Assembly: GCA_012934845.2 (NCBI GenBank)
Contig: WNNJ02003544.1
Coordinates: 1-64,000 of the forward strand
Reading direction: 5' to 3'
DNA: 64,000 nt
Origin: Pomphorhynchus laevis
Lineage: Eukaryota; Acanthocephala; Palaeacanthocephala; Echinorhynchida; Pomphorhynchidae
Below the pieces are notes generated by a model. It saw only the letters and a list, made by a program, of their open reading frames with translations, had not been told where the DNA came from and did no database searches. Shown here one piece after another: positions 1 through 11,000 of this stretch. Position 1 is the stretch's first letter. Each line of letters opens with the position of its first letter. The translations under genes were made by a program, and so were the position numbers.

Positions 1-3
1 CTT

Positions 4-87
4 GCTGCTATACTTAAAATGCTCAATAAACAAATAATCCAAAATTTCATTGTTAATCGGTTCCTGTTTTCACAACTATTTGGTTAA
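4..87 (+). other. short open fragment at window edge
   Basis: An open stretch of 27 codons runs from the window edge to a stop at 85-87 and reads like protein (contains NKQIIQNFIVNRFLFSQLFG). I do not recognise it. It may be the last exon piece of a gene lying to the left, or chance. Nothing else is visible up to about position 170. Confidence 0.12.
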
Positions 88-171
88 ATCTTTAGACCTT
101 CCACAAATTACGCTTATAGAAATGGCGCTAAACCTGCGATGAAATTAGAACCAATTCGTAATTAAACAAAT

Positions 172-445
172 CAACTACGGTAAATGAGTCTACATTTATT
201 AAATTATTTAAAATAAAAATAATGCTTAATGAAATTTAAGTAATAAATAATTAAATAATTATAAATAATAAATAATTGTTTTCTAAGATTTTATATAATT
301 TATATCAAATTAAAATTTAAAATTGAAATTTAAAATTAAAGTATGGTTTTATAAATTGACTAATAAATAACAGACGTTGTATCAGAATAATGATTAGACG
401 TCATCATGAGGAATCGCTTTGTTGTCAGGTTATTAGTTTCCACTT
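172..445 (+). repeat. PKR structured repeat, copy 1 (degenerate)
   Basis: This is a decayed copy of the dispersed structured repeat described at 3926-4125. The A+T-rich left arm and the conserved approach (TTGACTAATAAATAACAGACG) are present. The hairpin core after about 410 is eroded and its right half is not recognisable. Confidence 0.6.
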
Positions 446-923
446 AGAAAAATTAAAATCATAAGCATGAATAATTTTAAATTGTATTTAAGTTTTTAAA
501 ATAATTCATATGAATAGAGGATGATCATTCGTGCTGAATTTTAAGTGAGGATTCAGGATTAAAACAGTCGCATTGTAATAAATAATAAACTGGGTTAGAT
601 AGACTAAATTGTATATGTAATGAATAGAACAATTATTTTTTATTAATAATTTAAAATAATTAAAATTATTCTTTACTAAATAAACGTTCAAATTATATTT
701 TTATTTATTTAATTTTGTTATTTATTTTAACTACATAAGAGTCAATTTTAATTTTCAGTTTATCTTAGATATTTTGAATTCGATAATATTCTTGGATATT
801 ATGTTCGATATCAGGGTTGTCGAAAAAGTATTTATCAAAAGAATTTACACGCATTTATTCCCATGTGCATGCATCAAATTACGTGTACACACAAATAATC
901 ATCCATTCTGAATAACTCATATA
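446..923. other. A+T-rich stretch without recognisable gene
   Basis: No coding, RNA-gene or repeat signal that I can support was found here. The longest open frame (506-691, minus) is low-complexity A+T-rich sequence. Confidence 0.5.
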
Positions 924-972
924 GCGTATATTCATTAAACAGCGTCAACTGACGCTGTTTAATGATATACGC
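924..972. repeat. near-perfect snap-back hairpin
   Basis: Two arms starting GCGTATA and ending TATACGC pair over about 24 bp around a centre at GCGTCAACTGACGC, with one unpaired base and no real loop. No terminator or tRNA context is visible. The form matches several other snap-back hairpins in this window. Confidence 0.75.
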
Positions 973-1159
973 CGCACTAACAGAATAAATCAAACTTTAT
1001 TTGTTTCTAGTAAATGAATATATAAAATATATAATATTGATATAAAATAAATAAATGCTTTAATGATATATATTATATATCATTAAATAATAAATGATAT
1101 ATATTATATATCATTATGCTTTAATAAATAAAATAAATTATGCTTTAATATAATAAAAT

Positions 1160-1712
1160 ATTATTAGTACACATCAGATATGAATCCATGCAAAGGTATG
1201 GCAGCCCAAAAAGTTTTTCATATCATGTAACCCGTGAAAATATCCCTCATCGTAAGATATCTGTATCCGCGTATAGCGGTAAATCTTGTAGAAATGAATT
1301 AAGGTTTCACAATATTAAACTAATATTCTGCTCTATGTTCTGCGCAAAGGATTGGTTTTAATATATTTTTCGTAACATGGAAAAACTGCAATGTGTTACA
1401 GTAGCAATTATTAGAAAATGTTCAAATAATTAGGACCAAATGATTTGTTTCACAAAACGTAAAATTTTGATGGACATATTGGCTTTGAACAACTTGTTCG
1501 TACAATTTGTCTGTTTTGAATAAAATATATTTAATAATATGTGAGTGGGTTCTTCATTGCCAATTTATAGAATTGGTTTGACGAATTGGATTTCCCGTAC
1601 GCAAATAAAACTAAATCCAACAGACGCTGATCCGTCGATTTGATGGACATATTTGGCTTTGAACAACTTGTTCGCACAATTTGTTTGTTCTAGATTGATA
1701 ATGCCAAAAATA
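1160..1712. repeat. left arm of a large inverted duplication (partner 10190-10915)
   Basis: This segment is almost identical, in opposite orientation, to 10190-10915 about 9 kb away. This arm lacks roughly 140 bp present in the partner, between a GATCCGTCGA site and TTTGATGGAC. Within each arm the string GAACAACTTGTTCG recurs near both ends, so the arm itself carries an older internal duplication. It contains a decayed piece of the POP1 last exon. Confidence 0.85.
1329..1424 (-). pseudogene. decayed copy of the POP1 C-terminal exon
   Basis: On the minus strand this reads a run like FLIIATVTHCSFSMLR, matching FLIIGYVTHCSFSMLRGRC near the end of the true POP1 exon at 2375-2955, followed by NQSFAQNI against NQYFVQNI. 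A stop falls after the SMLRKIY stretch and similarity fades on both sides, so it is a partial, non-functional duplicate of host coding sequence. The same fragment occurs at 10633-10728. Confidence 0.75.
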
Positions 1713-2374
1713 GGAGAATCCGTCCAAACACGAGAGATGAACAAATTGTATGTTTTGTTACTTGTGATGTGCTAGCAGCTAGTGAAACAAATAAATTAGT
1801 ATTTATTGATCCTGCTCTGAAATTCCAAATTTAAAAAGTATGGATCAACACTAGTATCCTATTATTCTAGAATAATTGTAAAATTACAAGTTATAAAAAT
1901 TAGAATACAAATTATAAAATGTATGTAGGAAATGACTTTTAGATACAAATTGTTATATGATTGAATATGGATTAAGAAATAATCCATAATGAGCAAATAC
2001 GGAATCTTATTATTTTATCGCAAGTAGTGGTAAAATGCAGAATATTTACATATCGTACATTATGGTATATTTAATGTTCAAAAAAAACTAGCAAATTAAA
2101 CACATTTGCTGTGTTAAGGATTATGCTAACAGCCTTGGTGTAGGTAACTAAAATAATACACTAGGAATTGTGATATCATATTATTAATACAAAATCAAAA
2201 GGTTATTCGTTATCTAACATTATTTTAATAATTATTGTATTGAACAAAATAGAATAAGTGATATTAGTGATATAAGTGATAATGTGCGTTGGTTCTTAAT
2301 ATTTGTATAATTTACAGATTATAGTTTAGTCCAAGTGAATACAAATTACTAATAATAACGAAAACAGAGGAGAA
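1713..2374. other. POP1 3-prime flank, no other gene seen
   Basis: A+T-rich sequence between the POP1 stop codon and the inverted-repeat arm. No clear open frame or RNA gene. A POP1 polyadenylation signal presumably lies here on the minus strand, but no single convincing site stands out. Confidence 0.4.
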
Positions 2375-2955
2375 TTAGTACTTCTTATTCAGTGGTGTAA
2401 CTTTACACTGAGCGATATCCGTATTACGAATGTTCTGTACAAAGTATTGGTTTTGATTAAGATATTCTGAAATAATCATTCCTTTAGCGATACATCGACC
2501 ACGTAGCATAGAGAAACTGCAATGTGTAACATAACCAATTATTAGAAAATTTTCACTTCTGGTGAATTTGTTCAAGTCTTTTTCGATTAAAGACGGGTGA
2601 TTTTGCTGCAAATTAGCGCTAGATTTACTGATCAATATGAACGAATTAGATGATAACGGTCGATTTCTCAAATATATCAGAACAGGGTGTAAATATGTTC
2701 CATCATGTATTGCTGCACTAAATCTTTGAACTAGTAATTTGCTATTTAATTGTTGAACGTTCAAAATATTTGCCCAATAGTCTTGAAGTTCTTTCCAGTG
2801 AAATCTAAAAGGATCAGCTACTCCAAGTTTATCATAATTAATTCGTTTGCTAATCGGGCGTCTACTGTATTGATCATATGATGATAATGCTTCCAACTCA
2901 TTATCAGTTTGGCCGGCTAGTGTATCTGGAAATTCATCTGGAAAGACACACTTGC
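2375..2955 (-). CDS. POP1: POP1 exon 8 (C-terminal, residues ~394-586)
   Basis: The acceptor (tttag) precedes codons reading GKCVFPDEFPDTLAG, the conserved FPD-x-x-AG block after POPLD, then RRPISKRINYDKLGV, aligning with RRPPAKRPNYVKLG in human POP1. It ends THCSFSMLRGRC ... and a TAA stop at 2375-2377. Degenerate fragments of this exon occur at 1329-1424 and 10633-10728. Confidence 0.92.
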
Positions 2956-5900
2956 CTAAATGTGAAAAAAAAACACAAAATCGCATTTTTACATTTAATT
3001 GTTATGAAGAGATGCCATATTATAAAACTTGTAATCCTATTAAGATATATGCTTTAGAAATAAAAGGCTAAAAGTTTATACCATTAAATATTTCGTTTTG
3101 AATTCAGAGAAGACATTTGAAATTTTCAAAATACTAGATTTCAGACTAAATATCTAGGAAAAATTGAATTTTAAAAGCAATTTTTAAATTTTATCACACT
3201 GATATTTTCTTTGCATAACAAATATATATAATAAAGATTGCATTTTAATTTCACATCACTTAATTTAATATATTTGTTAAATATATGCTATATTATAGAT
3301 TATAAATTATATAGATAAACTGAATAACTTAATTAACTTATTTGTATTAAAAATTAATACATCGTAATATGAATTTGAATTATTTAAATATTGTAATTTA
3401 ATTTTTAATATATCAGTGCGATATTTTTCTGACCGATTAATATTTAATACCCTATGTATTAGAAATTAGAGGTCATCAGGAGGAACTGCTATGCCATCTG
3501 GTCTCGGGCCTTATTCTTCGACCCAGCATAGCAGTGGGGCTAAATACACGCTAATCAAGTATTTCCTCTTATAAAATTCGATTATTTAGTGTACCTTAAG
3601 CGGTAAATGTACCTTACATTTACCGCTTAAGAGTTTGAATTTATTTTTATTATTAATTTATTTTTAAATATTAGATTAACTTATAGATTAATTTCTATAG
3701 ATTAGAAAGAGGATTTAGAAATCATCTTTCTTATAAAGAGGATTAACTTATAAAAAATTAACTTCTAGATTACTTTATATAGATTATAGATAAACTTAAT
3801 AACTTGATTAATTTATTTTCCCACTTAAGAGTTTAAATTTATTTTTAAAAATACTTTTTGTTGATTTATATATTTTACTATTTTTATAGTAACCTAGTTT
3901 AAAATATGCATCGATTAAATTATTTTATATGAATTGACTAATAAATAACAGACGTTGTATCAGAATAAGAATTAGAGGTCATCAGGAGGAACTGCTATGC
4001 TATCAGGTTTCGGCCCCTAACTCCTCTACCCAACATAGCAGCGGGGCCAAATACATGCTAATGATGTATTTCCTCTGATAAAACTATCTAGTATCTTAAT
4101 CTCATACAAAGTATATTATTTATTATCAATCCATAAAAATTTGCCACTTAAGAGTTTAAATTTATTCTTTATATTATTGTGTTGATTTATATATTTTACT
4201 ATTTTCTGCTTGATGTTATTTTTATAGTAACCTAGTTTAAAATATGCATCTATTAAATTATTTAAATAATTTTGAAGAAAACCAATATCGTTACAAATTG
4301 TTGCAATTCTTAAAATTTCATTATTTAATGTATTATATTTTATATATTTTCCGCTAATGATTTTAAATTTATTTTTAATATTATTGTGTTGATTTATATA
4401 TTTTACTATTTTCTGTTTGATTTTATTTTTATAGTAACCTAGTTTAAAATATGCATCTATTAAATTATTTAAATTATTTTGAAAAAATTCAATATCATTG
4501 CATATTAAAATAATGAACTCTGCCACCATATTTTATAGATTTCATATCTAAAATATCCATAAAAATTTTGCACCAAGCAAACTTAAATCATATCAAAACA
4601 AAATTCCATGTGAGGTAAAATCACATTTCGGAGCTAGACATTTTTAAAGTTTTGACTTATTTATACACAGTTATGCACGAATTTATATTCTATAAACTTT
4701 TAAATATAAATTATAGTACCTTGCCATTTCTCCCAAATGCATTTTTCAAACACAATTTCACCCATCATGAAAAATTATATAAATGTAGATTGGATAACTA
4801 TTAAAAACAAATCAATTCACATAGGGATAATTATATTTTCTATTAAAAAAAGAAAGGTTGATGATGGTCGGGCATATTGGTGTTGTAGTAACTGCTATTT
4901 CAAATGGTGTAGCTGCTATTTCAAATAGGAATATAATTATTGAACTATTAAATGATCACAATCATTCAGACGATCTAAACAAAATTGTGAAAATGCGTTT
5001 CAAATCTTTGCTGACAGAGAACAAATATTTAAAACCCTTTCTAGGATACCAAACATCGCACGAAAAATGTTGCTAGAATTTATTGACTTAAGAAGTAACA
5101 ATTCTGAAATTATTCGATTTATACCTGCGTATTCAATCGTTTTAGTTTCATATTTTTTGAAAAACGAAATTATTATCTGTCTTCTCCATACAACTTTTTT
5201 GAAAATTTAGATTCTCAATGGTTTGAAATACAGGATTCTGTTAATTGCCTGTTAATTAAAGATTTTCAAAAACATGATATCATTAAGCTGGGACATATCC
5301 AGGTAATAATAAGAGTATCAGGTGTTATGTTTATGAATGATACTTATAAATCATCATATTCTTATCATTCACGTTAAAGTCAAAATGGTCAAAAGTTTCC
5401 TCTAGCTTTTCGCTTTTTGTCATCAAAAAGTGAAGATATATATATATATGTTAATTTGATTTTTTATCTGCTCTAAGCTTGTTTTCTTTGAACAAAAACA
5501 GTATATATATGTAGTAACAAAAAAACAGCAGAAAAACTCGATTTATTATTTATTTGACGTTTCGGCTATTCGCCTTGATCACAAAAATATTTTGCACACA
5601 AGTGTCTACATGAATTCTGCTTTTATATTTACACATATCTATCTAGAAGAATTCAGGGCGGAAACTGTCTTCCAGGATCACCCATGATTCGTTTATATAT
5701 TCCAAATTTTTCAATAAACTGGTGGTTAAAAGATGACAACAATTTACAAGTTATTTTACTAGTTTCGCGTTTCACACGCTTTTTCAAAAAATTCTATGTC
5801 ACAAATCTACAATTACAGAGCTTCGTATGTGCTACAAAATCCGCGTAAGAAATCAGTCATTTTCTGACCATTCGAAAATTGTGCCGCTATTTAAACCATA

Positions 5901-8027
5901 TGATTTGTAAGTTCTTAATTGACCTTGCCACCTTGATTCTTTTATTAACCGTTTTTTAATTAGTGGTATATTATTTTCAACTACTATGTATTCCATCATT
6001 GATTCATCTCCGTTGTGTTGCTTCACTATATATATAGCTTCACTATATATAGCTTCACTATATATATATATATATATATATATAGCGAAAGCTTAGAAAA
6101 CTATCGAAATGACTTAAAAGAAACGTAAACTTATATAACTTAAATCGACTTCAAAACGACGGCATCTACGATTCATACGATTTCGCTATCAAAACAAACC
6201 GTGTACTGACAATGTTCTTAATCTTACCAGTGAGAAGTTGACTGACTGTCAGAAATCTGTCCTCTCTCTCGGATTAACGTTCGTACCTACACCCAAAGAA
6301 TTTAACCGAATGAACATGATGAATAACTTACGATCCATCTCACATAGAATGCTTTCAAAGGTCAATACACCGAATATGGCAACATTGCTCAGAAATATAA
6401 TTTGCAAAAACGAAGACATTCAGAAATACATAAAACTATAACCGAACGTAGGAACCAAATCAAATCTAACGAATGAAGAACGAAAAGCTATAAATGAATT
6501 GAAATTGCTGAATCATCTGATATTCAAGCAAGCAGACAAAGGAGGCAAAATTGAACAAGCATATGTCTAATAAGGCAAAAGACAACTACAAACGGACACA
6601 TACGAACCAATTACACTTAAAGACCACGAAATAATTGTTAAAGAGATCAATAAAGTAATTCAATGTAACTTTGAGATAAATATCGCCAATAAAATCGTTG
6701 TAAGTAATCCTCAACCTGGGACTATGTATCTTCTCCCTAAGATACATAAAAACAAATCCCCTTGCCCTGCGCGACCAATCATAAACAACATAGGGACATC
6801 AACTAAAAGAATGGCGAAATGGTTACATGGAGAGCTGCACCCGATTTTGACAGAACGGAGCTCTTATCTAGAAAGTACAGACGAGTTTCTTCGAAAGTTC
6901 GAAGAAATAAAGCTATCGATACCTAAAGACTCGATACTTGCAACTCTCGATGTTGAATCATTATACACATCGATTGACCTTACTAAGGGCGTTCAATGCA
7001 TTCACAATTAACTGATTCGATATAACTATGACGAACAAGATTGTGTCAAATATACAGAATTACTCAAAACTGTATTGGAATCGAACACTTTCTGCTTCGA
7101 AGGTTCGTATTACAAACATAAAATTGGTACAGCCATGGGTATCCCAGTCGCACCGGTGTTTGCAAGCCTGTGCGTATCCGAAATTGAGGAAAGGATGATT
7201 GAAACGGCACAACTAAAACCATTGGTATGGTTGCGCTACATCGATGACATATTCATTGTCTGGACCCATGGAGAAGACGCATTAAAAGAATTTATACAAA
7301 GACTAAATAAAACTAGCGAACTAAAATTTACGAGTAACTTCGGAAAACCTACGATATTCCTGGATACAGAGGTACACAACCAAAGTGCCAATTGGGAGAC
7401 AATACCCTATCGTAAGTTTGACGGTACTCGCAGTATACTACATGCAAGAAGTTGTGTGCCCAGAGCTATAAAAAGGGCGGTGATCTTGAACGAATTCAGG
7501 AGGATCAGAAAGATCTGTTCCAGAATGAAGAATTTGAGAGGCACGCAGAAAAATTCATCAAGGAAATGAATTGCCGTGGATACCGCAAAGTAGCTCTACG
7601 GAAACAGTTGGAGTCAGTTAGACGAATCAGTCGGACTAAGTTTCTAACAAAATTATCTAAAAATTCGAATGAAAAAGGAAAGGCTTTCTATGCGACCTTG
7701 AACTACCACCCGGCATTTGAGAATTTAAACAAGGATCTTGCCGAAGCTATAAAAGAGGTAGACCCAGTATGCCGATCCTTAATTAAGCGGCCGATAATTG
7801 GATTCAAAAGCGCACGAACAATTCAAAATGGGCTTGAAAATGACAAAACTGTCATGAACGAGGACTTAGCGAACCATGCAATGATCGACGATGCAAGTGC
7901 TGCCTTGAAATGGCCACAACAAATTCATTTACAAGTCCGGTAACATGCTTAAAATATAATGTCCGCGGACACAATAATTGCAAGAGCAAAGGACTAGTAT
8001 ATATGAACATGTGCAATGAATGTTCAA

Positions 8028-8098
<71 letters not shown>

Positions 8099-11000
8099 AC
8101 ATACAGGAGGACAAATGAATGTACGAGCTTTGACTCGAAGATCCGACATAATGTATAAACGAGCGAAGAATGACGGGGCGGCCAAACACTGCATAGAAAA
8201 TGAAAACCATAAGATGGAAACGATAATTATTGAGGCAAATGTTCCTGACACGGCTAAGCGTAAACAAAGGGAAATGTTTTGGATCGGACAACTCATGGCA
8301 GACCAACAATTAAATGCCGAGCACATATATCACTTGCCGTGAATATATGAGTTCCGAAATTGGGTTATTTATATTTCTCTCTGTTAGTTGCATTGAACAA
8401 TTTGATTTTCATTACTATTTTTTGTGCTAATCAGAACTGTAAATTTTTTTATATGTACTGAAGAAGGGCTGTTAGCCCGAAAGCTTTACAATAAATTGCT
8501 CTTGATCTTCATTTCCTGTTTTTTATCTACTTACGGCAATTATTACTCAAGTATCATTCAATGGATGATCCGGGACAGTGTCAGTTTTCCACAAATCAAA
8601 TGGATATATATGCTGAATACAATAGATAATATATCAGATAATGATATACATTTTCAACCTGATTTCAAAATCCGTTTAATTTTGAAATTTTCACCGTTGA
8701 TGCTATTAAGAACGTATCTTTTGTGTGGAGAAATGGTATCCTGGTCCGTAACCATAAATTCTATGTAATTTTATATTCAACAATAAATTCGTAATTTCAG
8801 TCGTTCGAACTCAAACATTTCAATTATATTTTTGAAAAATATAATTTAATGTTATAGTTTACAAAGATCATACTGTCGGATCATATAATCAGATCATCAA
8901 ATGCAACATCGACAGATTGTATAAAGAAACAAACTGTATAAGGAAGCTAAACCCCGCATAGGTAACAATTAGAGACACGCAAGCCCCTTTCACAACCTAA
9001 TATTTTAAATAAGATAAAAAATTGGATACAATACAACAAAAATATAAACCTTGTTGAAATAAATCGTTCTTCTAATTTTTTAAATATAAAACAAATATAT
9101 AAAGCAAATAAATAAAGCAAATATATAAATCATATTATTTTTTATTATTTTTAAAATCATAATATAATCATAAATTTGATATGTATCTAAGATAATTTAT
9201 TTAAAATACTGCCGCCACTGGCGATGAGAGAGGATCAACACTACAACGTTAATTAAATTAGCAATACTAATTAATACTACTTCAAAATTAATAATACCAA
9301 TTCACAGGTCGTTATTTTATTAACAAATTATTTAATAGAAAATTTAATTTAAATTTGATAGAATTTAATAGAAAATTATGTTATGATGAACGAACGATAA
9401 TCGAAATTGAACAGTAAGTAATTTGTGTTAAACTACATTCAATAGGGTAAATATTCCTAGCACAAGATTTTTTATTGTGCTGTGGCAGTGGATTAAATAC
9501 TAAATTATTGATATTACAACCATCATATTGTAAATTGTATATTTCTTCGACCTATGGATAATAAGTCGAACAAATCTCTATTTATATTTTTAATATAAAT
9601 AATTTAATATTTCATTTAAAATCATGTCAGTATTTTCAAAATATCAATATAAAATCAAACTTAAATTGCTAAATAAATACTCTTTTAAGATAACATGCAA
9701 ACATTTGACTAACCAACTTCAAGATAAATTTGTTTCATTTCTCTCATGCCGATCGGTCTCGCACCTCCGTATACTAAAGAATGCCAAACGTACTTAGCGT
9801 AAGGTAATGGTATAATCATATCCCAATGAGATCCGAATCCGTCTGATTCGTTACCAAGTCTACCTCGAAATATTAGTTGAACGGGAAAACTGGCTGCCAA
9901 TACTACACTAAATATGTGCACAATTTATTCGTTGATTTAATTACTTACCATTGCCCTGTTTAACTTTTTGATCATCAATGTTAGCAAAAGATGAAATCAC
10001 TTGTTCCCGGACAGATAAGCTCCATAGAGAATGATCAACATGATTAACTTCAATAGAAGCTAAATTTAAATAATCTATACACAGAGTTAGAGATTGCAAT
10101 TATATATTAAATGAATTAATAAGATATATAATATTCGTTCATCAGATTAGTAAAGATTGTCAATTATTTATATAATGTTTAACCGATATTTGGCATTATC
10201 AATCTAGAACAAACAAATTGTACGAACAAGTTGTTCAAAGTCAAATATGTCCATCAAAATTTATACGTTTTGTGAAACAAATCATTTGTTTCTTATTATT
10301 TGAAGAATTTCTAGACCGTTGTAGTTTTACAAGCAATTACTGAAATCAACGAATAGAAACGGAAAATATTATTTTTTAAATAACATTTTATTTTTATTTG
10401 TGTATGAGAAAATCAATTCGACGGATCAGCGTCTATTGGATTTAGTTTTATTTGCGTACGGGAAATCAAATTCGTCAAACCAATTCTATAAATTGGCAAT
10501 GAAGAACCCACTCACATATTATTAAATATATTTTATTCAAAACAGACAAATTGTACGAACAAGTTGTTCAAAGCCAATATGTCCATCAAAATTTTACGTT
10601 TTGTGAAACAAATCATTTGGTCCTAATTATTTGAACATTTTCTAATAATTGCTACTGTAACACATTGCAGTTTTTCCATGTTACGAAAAATATATTAAAA
10701 CCAATCCTTTGCGCAGAACATAGAGCAGAATATTAGTTTAATATTGTGAAACCTTAATTCATTTCTACAAGATTTACCGCTATACGCGGATACAGATATC
10801 TTACGATGAGGGATATTTTCACGGGTTACATGATATGAAAAACTTTTTAGGGCTGCCATACCTTTGCATGGATTCATATCTGATGTGTACTAATAATATA
10901 TTATTAAAGCATTTATTTATTATATATCAATATTATATAATTATAATAACGTATGCATATCAATACATATTAGTTCATCGAATTAGCAAAGACTTTTCTT

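Larger units (their letters stand above)
5515..5800 (-). mobile_element. 3-prime end of a Penelope-like element (minus strand)
   Basis: The minus strand carries two short structured motifs typical of PLE termini: TGATCAAGGCGAATAGCC-GAAAC (5551-5583) and GAAAAAGCGTGTGAAACGC-GAAAC (5761-5791). Both have the form of a hammerhead stem II closed by GAAAC. No protein-coding PLE sequence in this orientation is left to the right, so only the terminal region remains. Confidence 0.45.
6090..8500 (+). mobile_element. Penelope-like element with RT and GIY-YIG endonuclease
   Basis: PLEs encode a reverse transcriptase joined to a GIY-YIG endonuclease and have no capsid gene. In order on the plus strand: an N-terminal region from about 6238; MYLLPKIHKNKSPCPARPII and ATLDVESLYTSIDLT (RT); GTAMGIPVAPVFASL and LVWLRYIDDIFIVW (catalytic YIDD); TSNFGKPTIFLDTEV; a linker to about 7930; then the endonuclease with CNNC-type cysteines, VYMNMCNECSKIYIG interrupted by a (TA) tract, GHTGGQMNVRALTRR, HCIENENHKME and FWIGQLMADQQ ending at 8342. 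The reading frame is broken in several places, so it is a dead copy sitting in POP1 intron 7, antisense to the gene. Confidence 0.9.
2956..9713 (-). other. POP1 intron 7, filled with mobile elements
   Basis: This 6.8-kb intron holds two structured repeats (3450-3600, 3926-4125), PLE fragments, one FLYWCH-type segment and a nearly full PLE (6090-8500). The stretches 2986-3440 and 8800-9713 contain nothing I can assign. A coding-like patch at about 8520-8790 (plus; reads FTVDAIKNVSFVWRNGILV) is unassigned and may belong to a DNA transposon. Confidence 0.7.

Noticed and set aside
3926-4125. PKR as a canonical hammerhead or HDV ribozyme
   Set aside because: CTGATGA and GAAAC occur on the minus strand but CTGATGA falls in the closing stem and the strand order does not fit a hammerhead; the P3/P4 and catalytic-C layout of HDV-like ribozymes is absent.
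7929-8309. Minus-strand frames rich in Tyr-Ile repeats over the PLE endonuclease
   Set aside because: They are antisense shadows; the Tyr-Ile run is only the (AT) microsatellite.
10695-10877. Minus-strand 60-codon gene starting MNPCKGMAAL
   Set aside because: It is a shadow in the inverted-repeat arm, antisense to the decayed POP1 fragment; the same frame is not kept in the left arm.
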